Shown one piece after another: positions 27,201 through 37,195 of a stretch of DNA of 64,000 bases. Where the stretch lies: the NCBI RefSeq assembly GCF_964340395.1, contig NC_135559.1, forward strand, positions 22,493,121-22,557,120, given 5' to 3'. Every line of letters begins with the position of its first letter. Position 1 is the first letter of the stretch. This DNA is from Glandiceps talaboti (taxonomy: Eukaryota; Hemichordata; Enteropneusta; Spengelidae). The position numbers and the translations under genes were made by a program. The notes below the pieces were generated by a model. That model searched no databases. It saw only the letters and a list, made by a program, of their open reading frames with translations, and was not told the origin of the DNA.

Positions 27201-30099
27201 ACAACTAAACTGAAGTCCTCTGCCTCTAAAAGCCAGGCTGAAAAAAACCAGGCTGATCATAATTTACTCAAAATACTCACATCACTGCTTGATGAACAAA
27301 AGCGGGAACACTGTCTCATTAGACAGAACAGCGACTGATGAAGGACCCCAACAGCCGGTCCAAAATGTTTTAAAAGAAGGGTCAACTAATTATCGGCCCG
27401 AGGACGTATCACCAATGTCTTCCCTGCTAATTCACCCCTAATACTAGGGTCAATAACCTTGACAAAACGGTCACATAACTAACTGACCTTTAAATCAATT
27501 TATTAATACCAAAAAAAAATCATCAAGTCTGAACCAGCTTGGAAAAATATTTCCACTTATTAACAAACTTGAGCTAACAACCCATAGTTGGTTACATGGT
27601 AAAAGCAATGTCATACACGTATTTAACATTGATGGTGTTTGGAGTCCCCTTCCCCCTTTTTCTACGGAGTCCCCTCCCCCCTCTTTCTACGATTTGCATT
27701 TCAGTGTGTCATTATACCATGGCATAAAATTGTCAATTTCAAAATCAAACATGCATTGAAATAGTCTTTATTTAGTTTCCTAAATGTAATCTGTGTGTGA
27801 TAGAACAGCATCTTATTACTCTCTGTATCACCCTGTGCGAAAACCAAACAGAAAATTGTGGCAACAAAAGTAGGTGTTCAACATAGGTGTAAAAATAATC
27901 CACATATCTCAAAGAAGGAAAGAAAACGAAAAGTTCCAGCATAGGCGAAGGAGAAAAAAAAATAAGACAAGCAGGTGGGAAAAAAATGACTCTCCACCAA
28001 TCCTCCAAGCCCTCCCCAGGATATCAAATGGTCCACCCCTAATATTAGACATCGCATGTTGCACACACTCCAGAATTAGCTTTTAATGGATAATATCAGA
28101 TAAAATCTAAGTTAGAATCTAAAATCTAACATTAGACATTGCTCATGGTCAGGGCCCCCAGAGGTAATTTTTATCGGATAATAATATTGGATAAAATCTA
28201 AGTTTGAGTCGAAAATCTAATATTATATTCTAACTTAGATTTCATTCATGTCCCATACCCCTAGAGCTAGTTTTTACCTTCCGTAAGGAAGGTTATGTAT
28301 TAGGGATGAAAAGTCTGTGTGTCTGTGTGTGTCTGTATCACCATTTTCTAAAAAACGACTGGCTCAATTCAAACAAAATTTGGCACGTGTTCCGTAGGGT
28401 AGTGGCAAGAACTGATTAGGTTTTGGTAAACATCACATGAATATTAATGAGTAATTTACGAAATTAATGGTTTTCGGTAAATTAGGCTATATCACAAGAA
28501 TGGACGCTTCAATTCAATATGTGATACATACATTTGCGATACCAAAGCACAACTTTCCTGAAAATATTATTGATGATGTAGCATTTGCTTTTAAGTTACT
28601 GGCATATTTTCATTAGGCCACTAAGAAGAAAAAAATTGTTTCTGGTCAGAAAATGTTGTCTAAAATGGTGCGACGATTCGTTTTTTGTTTTGTTTTGTTT
28701 TTTATTACATTCTCAACAAATGTTACTCGATCTACTGTTCATTGCAGTTACTGTAATGTAATTAATGATTTTCAGTAATTTGGCTATAATATCTATATGC
28801 ATGCTTCAAATTCAATATAATTTGGTACATACAAGGTGCGTTGCGATGTTTGAAACAACACAAGATTTTCAGGACTAAAATTTTAGTTTATATTCATTAT
28901 CTGTGCCAAATTTGGTGCCTTTACCTTATGTGGTCTACATTTCGTACAGATTTCAATCTAACCTTGCAAGTTCTCAGGTTAGTGATTGTGGGTACATACG
29001 TACGTCTGTGTTGAATTTACCGTGGCTGACAAAATAGGTTCATAACGCTTGAAACAACACAAAATTTTGAAGACTAAAATTTCAGTTTATATCCATTATG
29101 TGTGCCAAATGTAAGGTGATCGAATCACTCTTTGTGTTACTGCAGCCTCCAAAAACATAACGTCAAACCATTGTCGACTAACGGTACTGCCATAGTGAAC
29201 CGCTAGGCTAACAACACCAAGACCAGGTTGGCCTCAAGTGTAAACAACACCTTTGGCTTTGCTAACACATGAGTGCTCGGCATATTCCGGAAACACGAAA
29301 AAAGTCGAAGGAAGCAGGCTGGGAGGTACAGATTTTCCCCCTCCCATTTCTATATGATGCAATGCAGTAAATCAACATTTAATCATACATTCCTTTCATT
29401 AGGGGGCAGTATGAACATATTAGTGTAAAGAAAGAAATAGAATTGCAGTGGCCCTTTAAGTACAACTTACAGTAGTTTCTACGTAGATACATGTATACAT
29501 GCTTGGATGGATAGATTTACATTTTGAAAAAAATTACTGCGGGCAAAGGAATATACTTCCTCTGAGAAAAAGTTGCTGCCATGGGAGGCTGAAAATAATG
29601 TTATTGGGTCCAAATCTTCAAGCCCCCCCCCCCCACTCCCACCCTACCCCACCCCACCCAACGCCAATCAAACGATTTAGCTGTTACAGTCCCTGACGGA
29701 CATGGACCGATTTTGGAATGAAGGCTAAACTAAAACGAGGGCATTATACCCACAGTAGCAAACGTACTATCGATGAAATATATACGACGTGGCAGATGAC
29801 ACGTTCACTCGTATCAAGTATATACATAGTCCAATGTACAATGCACTGTAACGGGTGCCGCCAAAGTACGATGTATTACGATCGGTGATTTGTACATCAT
29901 ACTACATGTACAACTGTGCGGCTTGTACCGTATTGCTATGGCATAAAAACTCATCCCCGCTGTTCTCATTCGGTCGATAAGTGACATACACACGTCTACT
30001 TACGAAAATACTTTCCTGGACAAAATGATTAATAGTTAAATTTCCATGGTTAGAACATAATTTGACCACGAAGGCCCGCTTACCTTTTTGGTTAGCCAT
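12561..30099 (-). CDS. MPI: Mannose-6-phosphate isomerase, complete, 7 exons
   Basis: The gene encodes phosphomannose isomerase, a cytosolic zinc enzyme that interconverts mannose-6-phosphate and fructose-6-phosphate and feeds GDP-mannose and glycosylation. Seven exons splice to 429 residues (the human protein is about 423): 30084-30099, 25694-26022, 22556-22697, 18367-18561, 16864-17037, 15275-15483 and 12561-12785. All phases agree. Family marks are present: [13 protein letters not shown] near the N-terminus, [15 protein letters not shown] (residues 44-58), SIQAHPNK with metal ligands Q110 and H112, NHKPEMA with E137, EPHAY with H280, and VVRAGLTPK with the active-site R299. The start MANQKVFPL aligns with the usual N-terminus; an in-frame ATG eight codons upstream (30123) is possible. 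Intron 2 has a GC donor. Introns carry two large 28-bp arrays and transposon debris. Confidence 0.96.
12957..13860 (+). repeat. Dispersed repeat family B and quasi-tandem AT-rich subrepeats
   Basis: It starts with the small palindrome CCTCCCGTAAGGGAAG, then a TGTC/TGTG tract, then CTGGCTCAATTATAATGAAA. Several diverged subrepeats of about 125 bases follow, each with TTTGCATAATTAATG. The same head recurs at 28275. It lies in MPI intron 6. Confidence 0.75.
13952..14049 (+). repeat. 48-bp tandem duplication
   Basis: Two copies of CCAGTGCACCTGGTAATCTT followed by CTAATAACAATGCTAACTTTAGGA, with one base different. Each copy contains the palindrome CCAGTGCACCTGG. Confidence 0.85.
14090..14660 (+). 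repeat. Dispersed repeat family A, inverted pair
   Basis: It contains ATATGCAAATTAGGTCTAAA followed by a TTTTGGTCAAAA motif in plus orientation (14396 on) and the reverse motif (TTTCTGACCAAAA, 14154 on). It also contains the head GTTCAGTTGTGCTAAAA in minus orientation at 14338. These sequences are shared with the cluster at 58660-62295. Confidence 0.7.
14680..15297 (-). repeat. 28-bp array derived from the MPI exon 6 splice donor
   Basis: Read on the minus strand, each 28-bp unit is GCCATAGCTAGAATTATG followed by GTAAGTGTTT: the last 18 bases of exon 6 plus the first 10 of intron 6. The donor core falls at exact 28-base steps from 15270 down to 14682, giving 22 copies including the real one, with no indels. 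Three copies carry GTAAAT instead of GTAAGT. The distal copies are more alike (AGAAGTATG) than those next to the exon. Confidence 0.97.
15275..15483 (-). CDS. MPI: MPI exon 6
   Basis: 209 bases, residues 286-355, containing [17 protein letters not shown] with catalytic R299, and [13 protein letters not shown] at its end. The donor is ATG|GTAAGTG at 15274. Its last 18 bases and its donor are the first unit of a 22-copy 28-bp array. Using this first donor gives exactly the family spacing to DSASILL in exon 7. Confidence 0.95.
15540..15626 (+). repeat. (CA)n microsatellite
   Basis: A CA run with a few interruptions (GTACACATACAAA) in MPI intron 5. Confidence 0.97.
15630..15955 (+). repeat. 21-bp minisatellite of ATCTAC half-units
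   Basis: About 15 copies of a 21-bp unit made of two related halves, ACTCATCTAC and ATTTCATCTAC. Some copies have lost one half. Degenerate inverted copies (GTAGATGAA) follow at 16021-16050. Confidence 0.93.
15990..16863. other. Rest of MPI intron 5
   Basis: AT-rich unique-looking intron sequence. I see no further gene or repeat in it. Confidence 0.5.
16864..17037 (-). CDS. MPI: MPI exon 5
   Basis: 174 bases, residues 228-285, containing [36 protein letters not shown] and zinc ligand H280. The acceptor is CCTTTTCAG and the donor GGCA|GTAAGT. Confidence 0.96.
17500..18000 (+). repeat. Dispersed repeat family C with terminal hairpin
   Basis: Three diverged tandem copies of a roughly 150-base unit each contain ATTGGATCGTATCATGA; two of them also carry GTATGTCATAGAACACTGTC. 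They are followed by GGACGGACGCACGGACAGAC and a GC-rich hairpin. It lies in MPI intron 4. Confidence 0.82.
17964..17994. repeat. Terminal hairpin of family C
   Basis: GTCCCC pairs with GGGGAC and CCGGAC with GTCCGG around a TTC loop, with a small internal bulge. It is strikingly GC-rich for this locus. Confidence 0.85.
18176..18240 (+). repeat. (CA)n microsatellite
   Basis: An uninterrupted CA run preceded by CATGCATGCATG, in MPI intron 4. Confidence 0.98.
18367..18561 (-). CDS. MPI: MPI exon 4
   Basis: 195 bases, residues 163-227 ([15 protein letters not shown] to LVERVSED). This is the less conserved helical middle region of the enzyme. The acceptor is TTTTCTTAG and the donor ACC|GTAAGC. 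Confidence 0.93.
18567..19420. other. MPI intron 3, acceptor-proximal part
   Basis: AT-rich sequence with no recognisable element before the 28-bp array starts. Confidence 0.5.
19421..22530 (+). repeat. 28-bp minisatellite array (~111 copies)
   Basis: A pure array of a 28-bp unit, GTAGTAACTGTACTGAGATT plus GTACACCA. Two binary sites vary (GTAGTAAC or GCAGTAAC; CTGAG or CTAAG); rarer variants are ATTATACACC and GTGACTATACT (clustered at 21890-22180). It fills most of MPI intron 3 and stops about 25 bases from the exon 3 donor. The open frames seen repeat every three units and are artefacts. Confidence 0.97.
22556..22697 (-). CDS. MPI: MPI exon 3
   Basis: 142 bases from [11 protein letters not shown] through [15 protein letters not shown] to INFLQ. 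It contains zinc ligand E137. The donor CAAG|GTAATG lies only about 25 bases from the edge of the 28-bp array that fills intron 3. Confidence 0.95.
22700..23005. other. MPI intron 2, acceptor side
   Basis: AT-rich sequence with no gene or repeat that I recognise. Confidence 0.5.
23009..24701. mobile_element. Inverted-repeat transposon-like element, ~1.7 kb
   Basis: Its ends are AAGCCAGGC at 23009 and GCCTGGCTT at 24691-24699. Imperfect inverted arms of about 200 bases follow: GAGCCAAATATCTAG (23129 on) pairs with CTAGATATTTGGCTC (24606 on), and TTTTCATGAGATTTTGG pairs with a near-exact complement. The interior has C-tracts (24197-24268) and no recognisable transposase, so it looks like a non-autonomous DNA element in MPI intron 2. 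Confidence 0.72.
24710..25690. other. MPI intron 2, donor side
   Basis: AT-rich sequence. A near-perfect 36-base palindrome at about 25596-25631 (CCACAGATAAGT against ACTTATCTGTGG) follows ACTGAACCTTATAAGTTCAG; both resemble the hairpin head of family A. Confidence 0.6.
25694..26022 (-). CDS. MPI: MPI exon 2
   Basis: 329 bases, residues 6-115, from [10 protein letters not shown] to SIQAHPNK with zinc ligands Q110 and H112. The acceptor is AATTTCAG. The donor is GC type, AAG|GCAAGTACT; the nearest GT donor downstream would shift the frame into an early stop in exon 3. Confidence 0.95.
26890..27692 (+). repeat. Direct repeats flanking the retroelement remnant
   Basis: The left copy (about 26896-26983) and right copy (about 27608-27691) share GTCATACACGTAT, then ATTGATGGTGTTTGGAGTCC, then CTACGGAGTCCCC. 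They are about 90% identical by eye. They could be a long target-site duplication, pseudo-LTRs of a Penelope-like element, or an older repeat split by insertion. Confidence 0.8.
26985..27340 (+). pseudogene. Penelope-like retroelement polyprotein fragment
   Basis: The translation contains [20 protein letters not shown], then [20 protein letters not shown] and [13 protein letters not shown]. This resembles the linker between the reverse transcriptase and the GIY-YIG endonuclease in Penelope-like elements (a xPLVxTYHP motif, then KHWxxL, then a Pro-rich xPxxAxRRxxNL motif). A +1/-1 frameshift near 27178 moves the continuing sequence ([12 protein letters not shown]) to another frame, and stops follow. 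No RT or nuclease core is visible, so it is a dead 5'/3'-truncated copy. Confidence 0.62.
28265..28830 (+). repeat. Dispersed repeat family B, second copy
   Basis: It begins ACCTTCCGTAAGGAAGGT (palindromic), then a TGTG/TCTG tract, GACTGGCTCAATTCAAACAA and TTAGGTTTTGGTAAACATCA. It matches 12957-13140 and lies in MPI intron 1. Confidence 0.78.
28831..30083. other. MPI intron 1, donor side
   Basis: Contains two diverged copies of TTTTAGTTTATATTCATTAT-like sequence (28886 and 29086) and a C-rich patch at 29620-29675. No gene is seen. Confidence 0.5.
30084..30099 (-). CDS. MPI: MPI exon 1 (16 coding bases)
   Basis: It codes MANQK plus one base, then donor AAAAAG|GTAAGC. Joined to exon 2 it gives MANQKVFPL, the expected family N-terminus. 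Intron 1 spans 26023-30083. Confidence 0.88.
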
Positions 30100-31430
30100 A
30101 GTCAAGCTGTGCATACAAAACAAACAAGTTTACAACAGCTGATCGGGGGGATCGATGATCATTGGCTATTGACCTTTGACTTTTTCTTTTTACAGAGGGC
30201 GCTCATCGAGCCAGCATCATGAGCATACTGCCCCAAGATGTACTACTAGCCCATATTGCCGGCAACTCTCATGACTAGACTCGGCAACTCGCGTAGTATA
30301 TCTATCGGATACCCTCTGGAGAGGCAAAACCCGTGCTGCGATAACGTCGCGGAGATGTGTTCGAATAGAAACTCACGTGAACTGGCGATATTCTTCAAGA
30401 CTTTCAGAAGTTGAACATAGTTACTATGCACAACGAAAGTTGTCAATGTAAATAGAACGTGGAAATGTTGGACTGTTTTTGCAGTACAGTGATAGCAAAC
30501 GTATGTGGCATATAAAGAAATGCATATGGAACTTGTAAGTCAGTCCGAATAATGTAGATGTAAAATCCGACGTTTCGAATAAAAATTCTTTATCAAGGTA
30601 TCTGCAAGCTTCAGACATATTAGGTAAACACCTCCCCTTATATTACATTGAAAATGATTTTCTCCAGACGAGCTTCTTTGTCCATATTAACAACATGTGA
30701 GTAAGATAGAAAGTATTTTCTTGTCAAATAAGATATCCAAATCTATATCTTTTTCAAGACTGAATTCATTCATATTATTCTCCAAAGTTCAGGTGCGTTG
30801 TTTTTACCATTCATTCTTTTTGATACAGCTGCAGGTGATTAGTAATACCATTAAAAACACCCTAGCTAGTTATTGACGACAAAGAGAAGTAGACTAAAGA
30901 TTCACACACTCGAGCTCGTCATTCTTAGTTGAAACGAAATATAATAATTTTCAACGGCATTGCCCAACACCCAATACTTATTTTCATTTCCATTCCTAAA
31001 GTGATCTCTGGTCTGTATTTTTCATGTGTATTTTAAATTAAATTTTGTACATGTATTTCTCTTAGCCATTGTCATAGAAGAATAAAACAATTACACTTCT
31101 TACATCGAGAAGCGAAATTAAACATATTCCTTCGCCGCAAGTAGTTCTTAAGCATATATTTAATAATGAGGCAGGAGAATGTGTTTGTGTGTGTCACTGT
31201 CTCTGTCTGTCATTTCAAAGTTTAAATCGCGAACATTGTGAAATTCTTCTTCACACTCTGTCAAAGAGATAAGCAACCATAGAAATATAAAACTAATTGG
31301 GGAGTTGAGAATGTTGAAGTCGTCGTGTTCATCCATGGCCAGAAGTCAGGTATTTTGCACGAAATACATTTTTTACGTTTAACTCATGCACTTTTTACAT
31401 TTTTTAAAGAGAAGTTAGAAAGCTACCCGG
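30100..31430. other. 5' flank of MPI and intergenic DNA
   Basis: It must contain the MPI promoter, but I see no convincing TATA box or CpG-rich block. No coding sequence is supported. Confidence 0.4.
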
Positions 31431-31434
31431 ACCA

Positions 31435-32375
31435 TCGCCGAGAAAAAGAATGTAATTCGTGCACCTCTAGAATGTATTAAATGCATTAAATGTAATAAAT
31501 GCAAGCTACCCGGACCATCGCCGAGAAATAGAATGTATTTCGTGCAACTCTAGAATGTATTAAATGTGCACGAAATACATTAGTATCGGGAGACGGTACG
31601 AGACCTTGCATTTAATACATTTAATACATTCTAGAGTTGCACGAAATACATTCTACTATTGGGAGACGGTACGGGACCTTACATTTAATACATTTAATAC
31701 ATTTAATACATTCTAGAGTTGCACGAAATACATTCTAGTATCGGGAGACGGTACGGGACCTTGCATTTAATACATTTAATACATTCTAGTATCAGGAGGC
31801 GGTACGGGACCTTGCATTTAATACATTTAATACATTCTAGAGTTGCACGAATATAGAATGTATTTCGTGCAACTCTAGAATGCATTAAATGCATAAAATG
31901 TATTAAATGCAAGCTACCCGGACCATCGCCGAGAAATAGAATGTATTTCGTGCAACTCTAGAATGTATTAAATGTATTAAATGCATTAAATGTATTAAAT
32001 GTATTAAATGCAAGCTACCCGGACCATCGCCGAGAAATAGAATGTATTTCGTGCAACTCTAGAATACATGTATTAAATGTATTAAATGTATTAAATGCAA
32101 GCTACACCCGGACCATCGCCGAGAAATAGAATGTATTTCGTGCACCTCTAGAATGTATTAAATGTATTAAATACAAGGTCCCGTACCGTCTCCCGATACG
32201 AGAATATATTTCGTGCAACTCTAGAATGTATTAACTGTATTAAATGCAAGCTACCGGACCATCGCCGAGAAATAGAATGTATTTCGTGCAACTCTAGAAT
32301 GTATTAAATGCATTAAATGTACCTCAACCATCTCCCGTGTATTAAATGTATTAAATGTATTTCGTGCAGCCTTAG
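31435..32375. repeat. Orientation-switching repeat cluster
   Basis: Modules of TGTATTTCGTGCAACTCTAG, ATGTATTAAATG runs and a GC-richer linker (CTACCCGGACCATCGCCGAG or GGTCCCGTACCGTCTCCCGA) occur about ten times. The modules read plus at 31435-31570, minus at 31570-31850 and plus again to 32375, so the region can fold back on itself. Confidence 0.85.
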
Positions 32376-32465
32376 TATATAAAAATGTATTAAATGTAAA
32401 ATAGTAAAGTACTGGCCATAGCTCTTTAAATGACCACACACACCAAAAACACCGTTGGCCCTCAG

Positions 32466-32470
32466 ATGTC

Positions 32471-32538
<68 letters not shown>

Positions 32539-32740
32539 TACAGACAGACAGACAGGCAGGCAGGCAGGCAGGCAAACAAACAAACAAAAACAAGCAGACA
32601 AAAAAAACACAAACAAACAAACAAACAAACAAACAAACAAACAAACAATCAATCAATCAATCAATCAATCAAACAAGCAAGCAAGCAAACAAACAAAATA
32701 AATGAATAAATAAATAAATAAATAAACAAATAAATAATTT
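32466..32740 (+). repeat. Compound tetranucleotide microsatellite
   Basis: Successive blocks of CAGA, CAGG, CAAA, CAAT, CAAG and TAAA tetranucleotides follow one another. Each block is one base-substitution from the last, so this looks like one tract evolving by mutation and expansion. Confidence 0.96.
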
Positions 32741-34790
32741 CCCAGGCCCTCCCAATTATACATGTACTTACTGCAGGCTCCCTATCGATATACAAAACAA
32801 TTCTTTACTATATCCTAAGGTATATGTTTAATTAACATTGTGAGCAATTAATAAGAAAATGATATTCATCTTCAACAACTGTGTAGGAAAAGATTTGAAA
32901 AATCATAACATCGTATTTTCCAAAATTTAAATCCGTACCCGTACCCAGACTCGTCCTCTCTAACATAGGGGACGTCCTCTCTAACATAGGGGTTAAAAAC
33001 AATACTGGTTTATGTATGCTTTACTCTGTCTAAACGTAAATGCTATATTTGGTAGCTTATGGTTGTTTCTATTTGATTACATGTATACACGATAAAATAA
33101 ACATTTGGAGTGCATAGTGCATAATACGCATAATACAATCCCCCTATTTACAGAATGGATCGTTCCATACAATTGCGTTTTCTGTCACTAAGCAATGAAT
33201 ACTGCACTGTGTGTACGTACGTACACAATCAAATAGTGGATAAATCACGCATGACGCGACGGTTGTGACCATGGGGTACGATGTAATACTAGTATATAAT
33301 ACTTAATAGTACAGTGTTACCATTGCGTCGAAGACGTTGTGTCTTTCCTCCTACCTCCATGTTGTGATCGAAGCACGTACCTTCCGCCTGCTAGTGCAGT
33401 GGTACAGAGAGGTATGTACGTATGTCATCACCTGTTCAGAGCTGTACCTGTATTATGTAATATGTTTGTTGTTTGTAGATCGCTATAGAGGTGTCACTAA
33501 CTGTACTCTGGTTCCTATAAAGTATCGTTACGATTTATACCTTCACTCACAGCTGTGTTGTGGTTTACAGTCTGGCCATACAGACTACCACCAAGATACT
33601 ATAATATTACCGTGGCCGAAAACGACAAACAAATCGCTCTTCTGTTTGTATTATATCCGTCTACTGATGCATGATGTTAGTTACGTACGATCCAGAAATG
33701 TCGTGTTTGTTAGGAATTTTGGCATATTTTACCAAAATTAATGTAAACTTCACCTTTGTACTACTTACGAACAGGAGCCAACAACAGCTGTGGTCTACTA
33801 ATGTTGATTTATCTACTACTAGTCCTGTATTATAATGCATTTATCTCTAAGCTACCAAATGTCAAGTGTTTTGATTAAAGATCGACGTAGATTAGTACTT
33901 GTAAACAAGATAACTTGTTGATTATCGAATTCAGATTATGTGTAATACTTAAATTTTCAATGGCGTGATCAACACTTGTCTTACAAGTGAAAATTTACAT
34001 ACATGTATGGCATGATCTTAAATCTCAATCGTAAATATTCTAGTGGAAAGTTCACTGTCTTCTAGAACAATGAATCTAGATGATCGGGAGATCATTAATT
34101 ATTGCAAATTATATTTGGAATAATGACATCACTATAAGGCATAAAAAGAATTGTGTGGTTCCGATTACATTCAGTTTTAGAATAGCTGGGGTAGGTAGAT
34201 TTTTTATTGTATTGTTTCAATTTTTTTTTCATTTGTGAGTCTCTACTTCAGGTAGTTATGTTTTTCTGAGGTTTTCCATATGGTCTCTCTCTTATTGGTT
34301 TCTTCTCATCAGATGTACAGCCATTACAGATTGGAAGAACATTTTATATTGTCTTTTTCAGTTGATGTCAGTTTCCGCATCCACTATTTCTTGTGAGACT
34401 TCACAATTTTCGCGATTTACTTTTTTTTTCTCGAAAAGGAAAAAAAAGTTTAGGGTCAGTGTGAAAAACTTGGTGGGGTCAGGTAACCAAACTTTTTATT
34501 TGTCCTAATTTCAAGATGACAACTAGAACTTATGTGTTAGGGACATGGAGAAATAAGTTTACTCGTAGATTTTGATGTGCAATGCAATGTTGGTGTGCGG
34601 TGTCTCTTTCTGCCTGAGTGTAAGAGCATACATGTGAGTGACGATACCTTTGTAGCTAATTCCTAACTTAGACAAGCTTGTATGATCCTGGTACCCAAGA
34701 AAGATAGAGTGGAGAATCGTTTACGTTCCGCTGAACTACCTATGGGTACACTACTTAGACACTGAAACATAACATTAAGCATCCCAGAAT
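32741..34790. other. Intergenic DNA
   Basis: Mostly AT-rich. An open stretch of 134 codons at 33337-33741 has no recognisable domain and I do not call it a gene. Confidence 0.45.
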
Positions 34791-34870
34791 GTAACACTGA
34801 TTTAAAAATGGCTCATCTGTTTCAAAATCACTCTACTGATTTAAAAATTGCTCTTCTGTACCCTTTTTAG

Positions 34871-37195
34871 CTCCGCTGTCAGCGAAAGCTGAAAGCGTAG
34901 CTTTAGGTATAGGTGGGTATTGAGGTATAGAGAGTAGAGTGAATCATAGGTGTCCGTCAAACTTTTATATTTTTACTATCTACTCCGGAAGTGACAGTCG
35001 GAATTCTTCGATATTTGGTGTGCATGTTCCCTGGGGGGAGGCTATTCAGATTTGTTCATGCCAAGTTGATCTGTGCCATTTTCAATTTTTTATGATTTTT
35101 TTTCATAAAATGTCATTTTCATCAACTCCTTGAAAACCTCTTATTAGATTGCTTTGATATCTGGCGTGTTGATGCGCAGGGGGTAGCTTACTCAGATTTG
35201 TTAATTTCAAGTCAGCACATCCTCATTTTTATTTTTTATGATTTTTTTTTTGTAATTTGAAAAAAAAATGAATATGTTAATGAGCATAATGACCGACGCC
35301 ATATTGGAAATCAGTCGACGAGACTTTAAGTAAACTGCCACTTTTCAAAAGACACTATTGACGTCAAACAAGCAATGTAATATGTGCTATAGTCATAATT
35401 CTACGCATTGGGTGCCCAAATGACAAGCGTTTGTTCGAAACAGGGTTGTAAACTTCAAATCCAATTCTGCACCCTTCTACCCTGCCTTCTACATAATCAG
35501 CCAGTCCGCAACATCCTCATTTGCATACTCTATCCTGATTCGACCAGAAGCTGTAGGTGACCTCATTTGACCGAGCGATTTTCCACAGCAAGTATCTTGA
35601 GTATCAACACAGGACGTTCTTGGTACTCACTAAAATCACACTTCAGACCCACTATAAAAGTGTGATGTTTTCAGATAACATGTAACTTGTGGTTAATTCT
35701 ATATTGTCGTGCAATTTGGAATGACAGTGAACCAGAATTCAGACAACTTGCGTAAGGAAGGGCATGCCAGGCATGCGGTTGAAGTTATGGCCGACAGTTC
35801 ACATGTAAAGTTAAACGACATGAACGTGTCTTGCCTTTCCAAAATGCAAATATTTGGCAAGTAAAAATAATTAAAATAATTACAACTTTAATTTGGCTTC
35901 AGACTTTGCATTATGTTTTGCGTATCTTTCCCCGTTTTACATGTAAATCCGAAAAGGTTCTCTCTCATCATGTCATCAGTGTCAGTGATCATACCGCGCG
36001 GGGCTGCTTTGAGTACGAGCGAAGTGAGGCATGTTGAGGTATTTTGTTGAGAATTATAAATATTGCGAAATGTCAAGTACAAGGTTTAAATACAATGGAA
36101 TGATGAAAAAAATGGCAGAGTCTACTGACAGGCGCCGGTCACAAGAAACACTGTGAATTAAAATATCAGACGATGTATGTATTAATCGCCGACAATCCAC
36201 CCGTATGCACGAGGGACTAACCCGGAAGCAAGTCGTTGTCAGCCATACGTTACAGTGGTAACATCGTCCGAGAAATCGCTGCGTTCAGAGTGTCATTATT
36301 CACAGAATTGTTGTTTTCGAGTGAAAACCCGTCTTGAATTGTATAACTCTAACAAATGAAGACATGTCAAGTTATATTTTGAAAGTTGTATCGCTAGTTT
36401 GAGACGATTTTCTCACGTACTATAGTACTATCGAGGCTTACTTGGAAGTAGTAGGACCTTACTCCAGTTCATCGGGAAGTTTAGCCAGTCCGATAATTCT
36501 TTCTGGTTTAGTTTACAACACTTTTGATCACGCAGATTTTGTTGTTGTGATGAAAAGAAATAAAAAAAAAGATCATTTCAACCATTTCGTTGTGTTTTCT
36601 TTGTGAAAGGTAACCGAACATGAACGAGTGTTACCACTGTAACGTATGGCTGAGAATGACTCTCTTCCGGGTACTTGAGATTGTCGCCGTACGGAAACTA
36701 AGATGGCGATTAATACATTTCTTCCCTATATATATCTACCACAACTAGTACAAGTTGAATGTTGTTGACTTTGTAAATTTGTTAGAAAATTGAAATTCAA
36801 ATTGCCTCAAAATTATTTTAGATCCCTAGTTTATTTCATTCATCATTAAAATTTTCCAGGGTTACAGCTGTAAGACACTGGAATTATTTATAGCCAACCT
36901 CAAAATCCTCTTTTTTTCTTTTTCTTGTGTGCATTTCCCAGTCATTTTTTCTGAGATTTTGTGCAATTTTTCATAACAGTAGATTTTTGTCATAAAATGG
37001 TGACTATGGTATAAAAGTACAATACATTACCAACTTCTGTGTAAAATGTGTTTTATAGTGAGACATCATATGAAACCACTAACCACTTTATTGCATCGCT
37101 AAAACAAAACTGCATAGTGAAGAGCTGAAGACCTGAACCACTTCTACATGTCACCAAAATAAAAAATTAAATTAAAAAAAAAAACAGCGGAGCTA
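34871..37195. mobile_element. Transposon-like element with TAGCTCCGCTGT termini, ~2.3 kb
   Basis: TAGCTCCGCTGT at about 34870 and ACAGCGGAGCTA at about 37184 are exact 12-base inverted termini. The left end continues into a hairpin-like GTCAGCGAAAGCTGAAAGCG. No transposase is recognisable. A second inverted-repeat element sits inside at 36174-36718. Confidence 0.62.
36174..36718. mobile_element. Nested MITE-like element with long inverted arms
   Basis: ATGTATTAATCGCC on the left and GGCGATTAATACAT on the right are perfect inverted termini. The arms extend about 120 bases inward: CAGCCATACGTTACAGTGGT at 36240 pairs with ACCACTGTAACGTATGGCTG at 36631. The element is about 545 bases, has no coding content and lies within the larger element. 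Confidence 0.83.

Larger units (their letters stand above)
26299..28038. mobile_element. Composite inverted-repeat element enclosing a retroelement remnant
   Basis: GTGTGGACCATTTGATATC at 26300 and GATATCAAATGGTCCACCC at 28020 are near-perfect inverted termini, with G/C-rich tracts just inside each. Both sides are flanked by copies of CTAATATTAGA-type sequence. Between them lies a Penelope-like remnant framed by direct repeats. It lies in MPI intron 1. Confidence 0.68.

Noticed and set aside
29902-30123. 73-codon minus-strand frame covering MPI exon 1
   Set aside because: Only the MANQK part before GTAAGC is used; the rest is intron 1, as the exon 2 join restores the MPI N-terminus.
33337-33741. 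134-codon open stretch
   Set aside because: No recognisable domain, no splice context that extends it and an unusual Tyr/Cys-rich composition; chance is likely.
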